Origin: Rhabditophanes sp. KR3021
Taxonomy: Eukaryota > Nematoda > Chromadorea > Rhabditida > Alloionematidae
Direction: 5' to 3'
DNA: 64,000 nucleotides
Assembly (NCBI GenBank): GCA_963281155.1
Contig: CAUJLY010000001.1
Span: forward strand, 2,914,001 to 2,978,000
Each line of letters begins with the position of its first letter. Position 1 is the stretch's first letter. Positions 43,986 through 55,017 of this stretch are shown one piece after another. The translations under genes and the position numbers were made by a program. The notes under the pieces are model-generated. The model saw only the letters and a list, made by a program, of their open reading frames with translations, ran no database searches and had not been told where the DNA came from.

Positions 43986-44949
43986 GACGATATTTACTAG
44001 AGAAAGCTTAGATGAAATGATGAAAAGATTTTATTTTTTGTTAATTAACAAATTTGTTATTATTGTTTTGATTATGATAATATGTTATAATATGACATTG
44101 CTCAGTTAATTTTTGTAGCTCAGTGATTCGAAAATGTTTTAAACATTAAGATGGCACTAATGTCATAAATACTCTTCATTCTTAATCCTAAACCTTTCAT
44201 TATACATTACACATTTGAATAATAAAAACAACATTAACGCATAACAAAATAACAATCGTATAATGGATTACAAATTCAATTACCTGGTATTGTTATTATT
44301 TATTATTTTTGTGTTGAACATATTCAATGAATAGAGCAATTTTTAGCAAATGTTTGCTAAAAGATTTTTTATCTATGAAGTTTAAGCTTTGATATCTTCT
44401 GAATAGAAGACTGGAGATCTTAATAGTATAAATACGTCCAGATATGCAATAACTTTTATTAAAAGTACCTTAGTACGTAAGATAGAAATAGCTATAAGAT
44501 ATCCACTCATATTAAAATCTCAATAAGGTTTTATCGAATGATCCTACTCTTAATTTTCAATATGTATACATAATGCTTAAGTGAATGTTTCAATTCTATC
44601 TCATTCTATTCATATGGTGTCTGCTTACAAGCTAATTACAACTTATCATCACATATTATTTAATCTAATAACTAATTGAGTTAAAATAAAGTTTGTATTA
44701 TCATTTCGATAGCTAGTATAAGACATATTTAATCGCATATTTGATGGATTCTAAGCATCTAACTTAAAAATGAATATGTGAATTCAAAATATGTTTTTGC
44801 CGATGATTATTCTGCATCACAAGTGTCAGCATGAATTAGTAACAAATGTACAAAAAGTAACTTAAAACGAGTTTTCATGTTTGTACCCTTTTTGTGATGT
44901 TATTGTATCCTTATCATTTGTGCATAACCTTTTGAGCACAATCATAGCC
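43986..44949. other. Intergenic
   Basis: Divergent promoter region between a receptor and a GST. TTATCA/TGATAA motifs, the core of GATA-factor sites, occur at about 44644, 44701 and 44910. No gene seen. Confidence 0.3.
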
Positions 44950-44957
44950 TATATAAA
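44950..44957 (+). promoter_or_regulatory. TATA box candidate for the GST at 45015
   Basis: TATATAAA 58-65 bp upstream of the start codon; just downstream a CTTTTAG at about 44964 could serve as a trans-splice acceptor. Confidence 0.4.
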
Positions 44958-45014
44958 CAACTTTTAGTGCACAATCATTCATATTATATGTATATTGTTT
45001 GTTAAAACCTAATC

Positions 45015-45679
45015 ATGGTCCACTACAAATTAACCTATTTTGTTGGAAGAGGATATGGTGAGCCTGCAAGACTTATGTTTAGATATGCTGGGATTGAGTT
45101 TGAAGACGTTCGTCTTGAATTTGATGACTGGATCAAAATTAAAGATACTACACCTTTTGGTCAAATTCCAATTCTCGAAGTTGATGGCGTTGTTATTGCT
45201 CAGTCTTTTGCAATTACTCGACTTGTGGCTAAAGCATCTGGTCTTTATCCAGAAAATAATGTGGATGCTGCATTGGCTGATTCCATTGCCGATTACATCA
45301 AAGAAATAGATCTAAAAGGATTTTTAAATTACTTTGGGACTAAGGCTGGATTTTTAACCGGAGACACTGTATGTTTTTAACTTGTATTGTTGTTATCAAT
45401 TAGTTTTAGGACAAATTCCTCGAGGAAGAAGTTAAACCAACCATTAACTCTACTTTTCCTATTATCACCAAATGGTTAAAAGAAGCGGGCAATGGATACC
45501 TAACAAAATCAGGGTTAACATTTGCTGATTTCTTCGCTGCCGAAAAATTAGGTAACGTGGTTACTCATTTTGATAAAACTGCTGCGGAATGGCCAGAAAT
45601 AACTCAATTTGTTAATAGAATCTATTCTTTGCCAAATGTTAAAGAATATGTTGCTTCTAGACCAAAAAGACTTTTTTAA
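45015..45679 (+). CDS. Glutathione S-transferase, nematode sigma class (copy 2)
   Basis: Exons 45015-45368 and 45410-45679 (41-bp intron GTATGT...TTTTAG) give 207 residues, the usual size for nematode sigma GSTs. The N-terminal domain begins MVHYKLTYFVGRGYGEPARL with the catalytic Tyr, and contains GQIPILEVDGVVIAQSFAI, the cis-Pro and glutathione gamma-Glu site. The C-terminal domain includes GNGYLTKSGLTFADFFAAEK (N-capping box) and ends VASRPKRLF, a common nematode GST terminus. It acts in the cytosol in detoxification or peroxide handling. A TATA box and upstream GATA motifs are consistent with intestinal expression, as in other nematode GSTs (inference). Confidence 0.95.
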
Positions 45680-45847
45680 AATGACTAGTACATTTTTTAT
45701 GATACGATTTGATAAATAAATATGTTTTAAGAAGTAACTGTTATTCTATTGTTATGAGGATCAATTAAAGACTGACTAATGGCAGAATTCTTTTCATAAA
45801 TAATTTTTAATTACAACCGTTTTAGAAATTCAACATGACAACAACAT

Positions 45848-45919
45848 GACTCCGTGGCGCAACGGTAGCGCGTCCGACTCCAGATCGGAAGGCTGCGTGT
45901 TCAAATCACGTCGGGGTCA
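45848..45919 (+). tRNA. tRNA-Trp (CCA)
   Basis: Acceptor GACTCCG pairs with CGGGGTC (one G-U), discriminator A. The anticodon stem TCCGA/TCGGA encloses CTCCAGA with CCA at 34-36. The T arm GCGTG/CACGT encloses TTCAAAT (one wobble). D arm GGCGCAACGGTAGCGC is regular. Confidence 0.93.
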
Positions 45920-46035
45920 TAAAATTTTTTGTTTTAAAAAAATATGTATATTGCTAGATTTTTTATATTTTCATATAAATTGTCTCAAATTAATCTTCTT
46001 TCATCTATATCTAAAATAAATGAGCAAAAAAGTAT

Positions 46036-46107
46036 TGGAGATATAGGGAATCGAACCCCAGCCCTCTCCCATGCTAAGGGAGCGCTCTACCCCTGAGCTA
46101 TATCCCC
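46036..46107 (-). tRNA. tRNA-Ala (AGC)
   Basis: Minus strand: acceptor GGGGATA pairs with TATCTCC (one G-U), discriminator A. Anticodon stem CTCCC/GGGAG encloses TTAGCAT with AGC at 34-36. D arm AGCTCAGGGGTAGAGC; T loop TTCGATT. The G3-U70-type wobble that marks alanine tRNAs is present. Confidence 0.93.
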
Positions 46108-46343
46108 AGTATTGATGATTGTGTGATATAAATTTAAATTGATATTTGAGATAAAAAAATACAATTCAAAATGTTCAGTTTTAAAAAATATTTTCGATGA
46201 ATGGAACATTATATTATTCAAACTTCATGTGGGATGTTTATTAGATAACAACCAACATTTATTTTGATTAAATTATAATAAATAGTATGTTGTTTAAAAG
46301 TACTTTAATTTTGAATAAAACCATTGTCCTCAAAAACGTCTCA

Positions 46344-46425
46344 GCTCAGATCTCCGAGTGGTTAAGGATATAGACTTGGAATCTATTGGGATTTTCCCGC
46401 GTAGGTTGGAACCCTGTTCTGAGCG
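46344..46425 (+). tRNA. Class II (serine-like) tRNA with UGG anticodon
   Basis: 82 nt with a perfect 7-bp acceptor (GCTCAGA/TCTGAGC) and discriminator G. The D arm is TCC-GAGTGGTTAA-GGA, the serine form. The anticodon stem ATAGA/TCTAT encloses CTTGGAA, so positions 34-36 read TGG, a proline anticodon, where a serine tRNA would have TGA (CTTGAAA). A long variable arm (GGGA-TTT-TCCC) follows. The T stem GTAGG/CCTGT has two wobble pairs and the T loop is TTGGAAC, with G in place of the near-invariant C56. The body and G73 are serine-type, but the anticodon would decode CCA. It is either a decoding-altered tRNA like the nematode-specific V-arm (nev) tRNAs, or a young pseudogene. A T-run terminator (ATTTTT) starts 6 bp downstream. 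Confidence 0.75.
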
Positions 46426-46726
46426 AGTATTTTTATGCGTGCAGAATCAAAAATTAAATATTTACAAAGTGTTACGATGTTTTATACATTTATGCATAAC
46501 TACTTATTTTTTAATGTGCAATAGTGTATATCAAGAATCTTTCAAATATGGGAATTTAAGTTAAATGTATGTATACGGTTCATAGGCAAGCAAATTGTGC
46601 TATTTTAATTGGAATATTTCAAAAATAGTTTTAGTTGAATTGTTTATTTTGATTCTAATTAACACTTTGATAGCATTTTCGACTTACCTTAAATGAATGT
46701 TATTTTTAAATTTTAAAAAAAGTTTT

Positions 46727-46800
46727 TGCCGCCAGCAGGGGTCGAACCTGCGACCTTGGGCTTATTAGACCCACGCTCTAACCGACTGAGCTATGGCGGC
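46727..46800 (-). tRNA. tRNA-Ile (AAU), second copy
   Basis: Identical over all 74 positions to the minus-strand tRNA-Ile at 28337-28410: acceptor GCCGCCA, anticodon AAT in CTAATAA, T loop TTCGACC. Flanking sequence is unrelated, so identity reflects recent copying or concerted evolution rather than a large segmental duplication. Confidence 0.95.
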
Positions 46801-47056
46801 TATACCTTCTCATCTTGCTATATGTATTTAAAAATAGTTGTCTTAAATGATACGATATAATCCTCAATTTAACATTCTATTTTAAATAATGAAATTCATT
46901 TGTAAACATTAAAGTTTTATTTTATCGGAATTGTTGTTTATATAATTTAAATTTAGGGATCGACCTAAAAAATACAAAATATTGTTATTAATAGTACAAA
47001 CTAAGAAAGATCATTTGGTAAAGATAGTAGTCATATGCCATTTTCACCTTTCGAAC

Positions 47057-48074
47057 TTAAGACCACATTGCTGATGTCATCTTAAAGTGAAAGTCTGTCT
47101 CATTTTGAAGACGTACATTTTTGTCTTCTACGACAGTATCATTTATTACTGAATCATTAGTGTGTCGTTTAGAGGCGAATAGTTTCTTCAAAGCTTTTTT
47201 AGTTGAAGATAAGTTGACAATAAATATGTAAGGAAAAGCGATTGTAAACAGCTGTACTCCAGCGAAGATAAATTCTGACACCAAAGCTCTATTGATGTAA
47301 TTTAATTTGCACAGAATATGAATCCAATATACTATTATACTAGCACCAGATAATATAGCTATTGAAAATGAAAGTGCAATAAGAGACTGATTATTCTCGT
47401 TCAATTGAAAATGCTTGGATATCGAAGACTTTATTTTCATCTCATTTTCAAGTACTTTTTTATTTTTCTTATATAAAATTGCAAATATAAAGGCAGTGAA
47501 TAAAGTGACAAGGAACCACAGTGAAGTTGCAACATTTTCATCAATAATTACTAAAATAATGATTATATCTTAATGTATTTAACTTACAAAACGATTGGTT
47601 GAAGACTATAAATATAGCCGGGGATGATGATATTATGCTGTACAATAAGTATCTTTTATTAATAGGTGAACTTTCGTAATTAATTGAATTTCTGTAAGCA
47701 TCAAGTCTCTCAAAAAACATAGGTATGCTCATAAATGCAAGTGGTAATGAGCCCATTTGACTTATGAAATCACATAGCCAGCAAAATGTTTTGTCATATA
47801 TAAAAAATGTAGCCTCAATAGTTTTAATAAATTGGAAAAAATTGTAGTGAAGTGAAAAAAATCCAAATATCATAATTAACATTTTTAAATTAGAATGGAT
47901 CATAGCGTTTTTGTAGATAAAAATATATTCAAATATTAAAACAGGAAGCACTACAATATTGATAACTAGTATTGTTGGTAGTAAAAACTTTGCCATTGAT
48001 ACACTATAGTTATTTATATTGTTCAAATCCAGTAAAAACATTAAGCTTTGTTGTTGCAATTCTTGGATTATCAT
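47057..48074 (-). CDS. Serpentine receptor, Sra/Srab-like
   Basis: Exons 48074-47588 and 47550-47057 (37-bp intron GTAAGTTAAAT...ATTTTAG) encode 326 residues. Seven hydrophobic segments are visible. Diagnostic spots are IYKNAMIHSNLKMLIMIFGF in the first intracellular loop and helix 2 (compare FH.NLK.L in Sra/Srab), a Cys-rich helix 3 (FCWLCDFISQMGSL), and FFERLDAYRNSINYESS (ER then YE in Sra-type receptors). The C-terminal tail is charged. It is expected in sensory neurons; ligand unknown. Class is inferred from these motifs. Confidence 0.78.
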
Positions 48075-49023
48075 AGCAGCAACACCGTACGCAAAGTTAA
48101 AATGGTGAGTTTAAATTTGAAGAATAATTGAATAAAAGAAATAATTTTCATGCAGTTTATTTCCCAAGATTGTTATTTTAGGCATTAAACGGATACTATG
48201 TGAAATGACACAGGATGTTTTCATATTAATTATTTTTAATTGTTCCGGAGATAATTTGAAAGTGTATTTCTTTAATTTATTACGAACAATGCTCTTAAGG
48301 GCATTTATTCAAAGCAAAATAGGTACAATAAACGCTTTTATAGATAATAAGTTATACAACACATTATTTCCTAGCACTTAAATTTTAATACTTTGAATAT
48401 GTTAGAAATGTTATGAATCAAAATAATTTAATGACCATTTCAAAATATTAAATGAAATCATTTATTAACCATGATTAAACAGCAGTACTTATTGCGACCC
48501 TTAATTATATAAATGTGGTTAAATTATTAAAAACTTCATACATAAAATATATTATAGAATGGTAGAAACATCAAGGTGCAATAGTGCCACATTTTTAAAA
48601 CTGCGATTTTTACATCTTTATAATTAAATAGGAAATAGCCCGCATTTGAAAATGTTCAAATCAACTACTCATTACTACTGATTATTTAACCAATTAAAAG
48701 CGTAATTGAATGAGGAAGTTACTGCCATTTTTGTAATAATTTATATTTGGACTGTCGGTAATGAGTCATTACTTATTTGAATAAAAATTCATCCAATTTG
48801 TGGAAACGTTTGTTTTCTATTGAGAAAAGATATTGACATAAACAGTTTAAGTATTAATGTTATTGAGAATCAATCGATGAAAATGTAGAAAACAGATATT
48901 GAAATATTTGTGTTTCGTTAGTCAGAATTTTTTAATTATTGAAAGATAAGTATTCGTTTAAATATAAATGCTTTTATTTGAGAGTGCTAAAACTCGATAT
49001 TTTAGCTGAATTACAAGAAGTAT
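48075..49023. other. Intergenic
   Basis: Nearly 1 kb with no supported gene, RNA or repeat on either strand. Confidence 0.35.
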
Positions 49024-50422
49024 CTATTTATGAGACTTTGGTGTAGCAAATCCCAAACGGTCTTTATCCAGATCATGCACGTGACAATATTGTCTCATGA
49101 AAGGAGTCCCCAAAATCCAACTATGACCAATTCCATTATAATCAAATGGTAAAAGGTTAAGAGCACAGAAAGAACCATGATTGCTAACCATATTTACCGC
49201 TTTAACTGGGTGGTTTTTACCGGCGATTGTAAAAATAACATCAGCGACAACTTTCTTACAGTCAACTTTATAAAATTGAGTTTTTATGTCAAATGTGGCT
49301 CCAAGTGCTTTTGCAATTAAATCAGTATAAGGTTGTGGGCCGCCGATGTGATCAATGCCTAAATTTAATTAGAAACGTATTTGAACAAATGCATACCTGT
49401 ATCAGAAATCGCTTGAACTGGAACATTTGAAATACTTCCTAATGAAGTTGATACACTGTCTAGTTTAAATTGGTACCAGGCAGGAATAGTAATGTCAACG
49501 TAAGTGATATCAGACTCACAGTTATCAAGATCGATTGCCCCATATGTAATAATGCCTCCGTTGCCAGTTCCAACATACCCATTAAGATAGACGGTGAAAA
49601 CAGGAGCATCCAAAAGCTTTCTGTGAATAGCTTCAAGGATTGGGGGAATAACATTATCTTCAGCTAAGCTAGCGTAGGCAAGTCCTGAAATATAAATTTA
49701 TTTGCAACTACGTTTTTTATTTACCGAGAATTCCATCGGCAGGTGAATTTAAGAATACATCAGGTAGTGAATTAGCTTGAGCAAAAATAGTGTTTGGAAT
49801 TGAAAGAGATTTTCCGTTCCTTCCAGGAATCGCAAAAGTGTCTTGACCAAGAAACCCAGTCACTTGCCCATATGCATAATAAATGGAAAATCCACGTCCG
49901 TTTGCAATGTAAGAAGATGATTTTGAAGAATCAAATTTATTCTTGATATCACAGACTTTTTTCCCAGCATTAATCTTGACAAACGACCCGCAGCAAGATG
50001 GATCGCAGACCCCGCTGGCACAAAATTGCGGCTCATTAATACAAAATTCTGGGCAATCAACGGCTGATCCCCCACATGTGATGTCAGGTACCCAGAAATT
50101 GGAACTAAAAAATATGATATTAATGAAATATATCATTCAAATACCTTCCAGTATCCAAGAAAGCAACGAAGTTTTGTGGTGGTGTTCCAACAGTAACGTT
50201 AGTAGTCAAAATGCTGCTTTCATAATCATTGATAGTTTCCGGGACACCAGTTAAAATAGAGTGCTTAGATTCAATGCGGATCAAATCTGACTTCTTTTTG
50301 TAAGCTTCCCATTGTCCAGTTCGAATTAATTTGTTACGAACAGATTCGACTAAATTTACGTCTTGTTTAAAGACATCAGCACCGATGGAGCCTAAGCAAA
50401 TAGCAAAAATAAGAAGTTTCAT
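49024..50422 (-). CDS. Pepsin-like aspartic protease, nematode ASP type (copy 1)
   Basis: Exons 50422-50145, 50104-49725, 49684-49397 and 49358-49024 sum to 426 residues. The signal peptide (MKLLIFAICLGSIGADVF) and a propeptide of about 60 residues are followed by the first active site, LDTGSSNFWVPD, which spans intron 1. A Cys-rich insertion (CPEFCINEPQFCASGVCDPSC) is typical of nematode ASP proteases. The flap region has YYAYGQVTGFLGQDTF, then ADGILGLAY; the second active site DTG spans intron 3 (AISDTGIDHIGGP). The C-terminus has WILGTPFMRQYCHVHDL. Both catalytic Asp residues are intact, so it should be an active secreted protease, probably digestive and intestinal. Copy 2 lies 0.8 kb upstream on the same strand. 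Confidence 0.93.
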
Positions 50423-50486
50423 ATTTAATTGAATGAATTTGAAAGTCTACGGGTACCTTAAATAATAAATGTTAATCCTGTACCTA

Positions 50487-50505
50487 TTATCAGTTATTGA
50501 TAAGA
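50487..50505. promoter_or_regulatory. Inverted GATA-site pair upstream of protease copy 1
   Basis: TTATCAGTTATTGATAAGA, two TGATAA cores facing each other, 65 bp upstream of the start codon. The same 19-bp element with one change stands 61 bp upstream of protease copy 2 (52661-52679). GATA factors ELT-2/ELT-7 drive nematode intestinal genes through TGATAA sites, so intestinal expression is inferred. Confidence 0.6.
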
Positions 50506-51237
50506 TACACGTTAAAAGCAATGATTAAGTCTTGATTCTAACATCATATACAACAATTTGACACACCTTTATGTCTTTGGTCATAAATTGCATCAATCTT
50601 TGATTATATTTTGTTTTGATCGTTCAAAAATACTGAATATCGTTTATATTAAAAATAGTAAGTTACTTAAAATATGGTTTGAATTGTGGCATTTATATCT
50701 ATATTTACGGAATTTAAGAATTTAATAATAAGAAATTTTGTTACTATATAAACTTATTTAAAAATATAATTTATGAACTACTTGTCTAATCAAACTATAA
50801 CCATTTGTCCTTTAATCAAAATTATAGTTCTTATCAGTTTTTTAATGAAAACTACCTTCTTAATACATAAACATCACATATTATAGAAATAGTGTGACTT
50901 TATTGCTACATTTTCATGCTGACATTCCACGTCATTTTCTGTTTATGATTAAACATAAAGATGATGAATTATATTTATTTGAATTTCATTATACTTTCGG
51001 GAACAGAAAGGGTGCAAAAAGTTAATATTATGAAGTGAAAACCGTTGTTGGACATACATATCCAATTTAATATTCTTGTATTCATTTCGATAGTATATAT
51101 ATCGTCTTCTCAATTTAAAAAGGCATTATTAATTGATAATTTAAATGTTTATTATAAATTTACTACAAGTGTATAAATGGTTTATGTTTGAACATGTCCA
51201 ATAATGACAAAAATGTAAGGTACAATAAAAATGATTT
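50506..51237. other. Intergenic between the proteases
   Basis: No gene recognised; 3' flank of copy 2 and distal promoter of copy 1. Confidence 0.3.
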
Positions 51238-52600
51238 TTATTGAGTCTTAGGTGTTGCAAACCCAATCCGCTTATTTCCCAAATCATAAACATGGCAGTA
51301 TGATCTCATGAATGGTGTACCTAAAATCCAAGTATATCCAATTCCACCGAAATCAGCTGATATAATTTCAAGAGCACAGAATGCACCATGATTCCTAATC
51401 ATATTTTCAGATTTAATAGCGTATTTAATTCCGAAAATTGTAATAACGATATCGGCAACAGCTCTCTTGCAATCAATTGTGTATAAATGATATTCTGGGT
51501 CAAATGTTGCGCCAAGTGATTTTGCAATGGAGTCAGTAACTGCTTGTGGACCAGTAATAAAAGAATTGGCTAAAAATTTTATTTTATTTTATTTACATTG
51601 ATTTTATTACCAGTATCTGAGATAGCTTGAACCGCTGTTCTTGAACCACTGAAACCAGCCGTAACACTATCTAATTTAAATTGGAACCAGGTTGCGATTG
51701 TAAGGTCAATGTAATTGACATCAGATTGGCAGTTGTCATCGTCTAGCCCTCCGTAAGTTATAATTCCTGCCTTTCCAGTGCCAGTAAGCGAATTAAGATG
51801 AACAGTAAAAATGGGGGAATCAAGGAGTTTCTTATTGATAGCGTGAATAATTGGTGGAACAACATTATCAATTGCAAGTGACGTAAATGCAAGTCCAAGA
51901 ATGCCGTCAGCTCGTGAAGTTTTGAATGTTTCAGGAATAGTTCTAGCTTGGCCAAAAACAGTTCCTGGAATTGTAAGTGATTTTCCACTGTTTCCAAAAA
52001 TTTTAACCGTTTCTTGTCCAAGAAAACCTCTGGTAGATCCGTAGGGGTAATAAATCGAAAATTGCATTCCATTTGCGACATAAGATGAAGACTTAGCCGA
52101 GTGAAATTTGCTTTTCAGATCGCATGGATTTTTATTAGCTGGAGGAGGTTTCTTACCAATAAAAGAACCACAGCAGCTTTCCTTACAGACTCCGCTTTTA
52201 CAGTACATTGGTTCCTCAGAACAAAAAGTGGGACAGTCAATTAATGTCCGTCCGCATGTGCTGTCGGGTATCCAAAAATTAGCACTACAATTTTAAACAT
52301 TAATCACAAAACTTTTTTATACCTTCCAGTGTCGAGCAAAGTAACAAATGCTTGGGGTGGAGTTCCGACAGTGATATTTGTTGTGAGAGTGCTGGCTTCA
52401 TAATTATTGATAGTTTCAGGGACACCATCTAAAACTTGATACTTAGCTGTGACAAGCATTACATCTTTCATCTTCAAATATGCCTTCCATTTTCCGGTGC
52501 GGATTAGTCTGTTTTGAAGAGATTCTATTAAATGTACGTCTTGTTTAAAGACATCAGCTGTAATAAAATTAAGGCAAATGGCAAAAATAATATAGTTCAT
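51238..52600 (-). CDS. Pepsin-like aspartic protease, altered active site (copy 2)
   Basis: Exons 52600-52323, 52284-51611 and 51569-51238 encode 427 residues. Layout matches copy 1: signal peptide, propeptide, Cys-rich insertion (CPTFCSEEPMYCKSGVCKESC), flap YYPYGSTRGFLGQETV, ADGILGLAF and a C-terminal WILGTPFMRSYCHVYDL. Two differences stand out. The first active site is DTGSAN rather than DTGSSN, a change tolerated in active proteases. The second reads DTANS: the Gly of Asp-Thr-Gly is Ala, formed where exon 2 ends in ACTG and exon 3 starts with CC. Both catalytic Asp residues remain. The intron that splits GILG/LAY in copy 1 is absent. The 19-bp GATA palindrome is kept upstream. Secreted protease, activity uncertain. 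Confidence 0.9.
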
Positions 52601-52660
52601 ATTTAATAGACTGAATTTTAAACATTCACCTTTAAGTACTGAAACATTAAGATGTGTTGA

Positions 52661-52679
52661 TTATCAGCTATTGATAAGA
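52661..52679. promoter_or_regulatory. Inverted GATA-site pair upstream of protease copy 2
   Basis: TTATCAGCTATTGATAAGA, 61 bp upstream of the start codon, differing at one position from the element of copy 1. The surrounding promoter sequence is much less conserved, which argues for functional constraint. Confidence 0.6.
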
Positions 52680-53425
52680 AAAGTATAGATAGCAAGTATA
52701 AATATGAATTGTGACTTCGAAGACCGACATTTGCTACATGTTTATAACTCTAGTGACACATTGCTTCATAATTGAACAATGTACATTCGGTTCGTCCAAA
52801 CTGCAATGAACATTCTTAAATATTATGAAACGCCAATAATCTAAAGCATTTTTATTAATTATAAATAACATGCTTCTCACATTTTATAACACAATTCAGT
52901 TGCTCATTTTAGATGTTCGAAAAGTTAATATCAAATATACTAATTTCCTATTCTTAAATTCCGTAAATCAGTAAATTAGTCTGAAATATTAAGCTTCAAT
53001 TATTGTTAAAAGATTCAAATGACGATAAGAAAATATTACAGCTAAAATGTTTAGAAAAGCGATTCATAGTTGATATGTTTTATATAGAAGTTATACTTGT
53101 TTGTTGCTATGCGTAATAGTATTAACGATTTATGTTTTATCTTCTAAGAACAATTCAAATATTCTTGAAGTCTTATGGATCTTTCGGTTGCAATGTCTTA
53201 TTTTGTATTCAGTAAATTAAAGACAATTTATAAAACTCCTCTTTTTGAAGATAGTACAATACCATTTTTAACAAATTATAATTAACTCTTAAATTTATCA
53301 AAAATTTCAATTTTAATGATCATAAAGGATCATCCTAAAATCAATAATATAAATAGTAGTGTTTTTTGTGAAATATCTCAACATCGTATTTATTACTTTG
53401 TAAACAACTTAATGCAAATAAATAA
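52680..53425. other. Intergenic
   Basis: No supported feature besides the distal promoter of protease copy 2. Confidence 0.3.
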
Positions 53426-54394
53426 TTATTTATTTAGTCTATCTGCCTGTCGAATTATTGTAACTTTTAAAGACGTTTTTCTTTGTTGACAGAACATTTC
53501 TTTTAGAAATTGCATTACATCAGCGTTACAAATAACAAAAATTGTGGGTTGTATAAGGTAATATATTGGAGCCTGTAGTCTAGAAATTATTCGAATTGTT
53601 TCAACTGTCATGTTTACATTTTCAAAGAGCCATGACGACATTAGCATGTACATTACTAATAAAAAATTTAGCGAAATAATGCTGAGAGCATACCTATTTT
53701 CTCTCTGGCTCCACCAATTGAAATTTTTATTAGGTACAGTCATTCTTTTTTTATTTACAAAGAGTTTCCGCAACATCAAAATGTCCAATACAAAACAAGC
53801 AGCTCCAACAAAATATGTTAGGTAAACAAATAGGTATCCTATTTGAATTAGAGAGCATACATTACCTGAAGTTCTAAAATCCTCATGTTCTTCATGAAAA
53901 GTAAGATCACAGCTATCAAGAGCAACCATTGGAGGTATTGATATTACAGGGGCCAAAATAATCCAACATATCAAATATTTTGTATTCTTGTTTGTAAATA
54001 TCAATTTATATTTGACAGGAGCATGAATTGCTAAGAATCTATTACCAGACAGAAATATGTGACACAGTAAATAAATTCGGTAGAAAAGTATAGCTATTGC
54101 TGGACAACTATTATCCAATATATCAATTAACGAAGCATTGAAAAGGTTTGGATAGTAAACTCTAACATTATAGTAAAAAGTTACAACTGCAATATAGACG
54201 GTATCAGTAATAAATAAAATAAGTGAAAGATATCCATAGCAATTTCTGAGATATGGCGATTTAAATATAGCTATGGCACAAATAATATGTATCACAATTG
54301 AAATAATCATTATCAAAAATACTATAACGTCAAAAAGAGTATATTGAATCATATTTTTTTGTTTGATTAAACTATGAAATGATATCTTTCCCAT
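53426..54394 (-). CDS. Serpentine receptor, Srx-like
   Basis: A single frame of 322 residues, no intron needed. Seven hydrophobic helices are visible. The first intracellular turn is FKSPYLRNCYGYLSLILF; helix 3 leads into LSGNRFLAIHAPVKYKLIFT, the NRF/P..Y pattern of Srx receptors; helix 4 follows NTKYLICWIILAP; an extracellular loop has a CDLTFHEE segment. The C-terminus is basic (CQQRKTSLKVTIIRQ). A later Met at residue 15 (MIQYTLFDVIVFLIM) is an equally likely start because helix 1 begins there. Ligand unknown. Confidence 0.8.
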   Translation of the reverse strand: MGKISFHSLIKQKNMIQYTLFDVIVFLIMIISIVIHIICAIAIFKSPYLRNCYGYLSLILFITDTVYIAVVTFYYNVRVYYPNLFNASLIDILDNSCPAIAILFYRIYLLCHIFLSGNRFLAIHAPVKYKLIFTNKNTKYLICWIILAPVISIPPMVALDSCDLTFHEEHEDFRTSGNVCSLIQIGYLFVYLTYFVGAACFVLDILMLRKLFVNKKRMTVPNKNFNWWSQRENRYALSIISLNFLLVMYMLMSSWLFENVNMTVETIRIISRLQAPIYYLIQPTIFVICNADVMQFLKEMFCQQRKTSLKVTIIRQADRLNK

Positions 54395-55017
54395 ATATTT
54401 ATACCGTTTTTGTGTACTTCTTTAATCTTCTTTATCCTCATTAAATTTCTATTTAAAAATAAAATATACAAGGAAGTTTTAAGGATGTTCCATTATTTGA
54501 TTTACCCTATTCGCTGAAGCTTGTCAGAGCAATAATGCTCACATTTTATTGAAATAGGACATACTTGTAATTGCATTGCTTTCAAAGGAAATGATTTTGA
54601 AGGGGAAACAACGGAAAAACATGTTTTCAAATTATTTACACCTCGGCAAACGGATTACATGAAATTAAGTAATGTAAATGTTATAATAATTCAACTCCAT
54701 AGAATTATTCATATCTCATAATTTGTATTTATTAAACACCTGACTTGGTTGCAATAATACATCCGTGATGTTTCGTTTAATTTGGAAAATAAGTTCTTCT
54801 AACAAAAAAGTTATTAACCAAAGTTAACAGCGCAATATTTGATGTCACGTTTTTTAATGGTAAAAGGATAAATTACAGAAGAAATTTAGAGACATGTGCG
54901 TATTTAATTAATGATTACAATTACATACAAAGATAGAAATAGCATTGTTTGATATAAATTGCAATATAAGCCTTGCTAGCAGCTAAATTTTGAACATAAT
55001 CGAAGTGTATATCAATC
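54395..55017. other. Intergenic
   Basis: AT-rich, no gene recognised. Confidence 0.3.
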
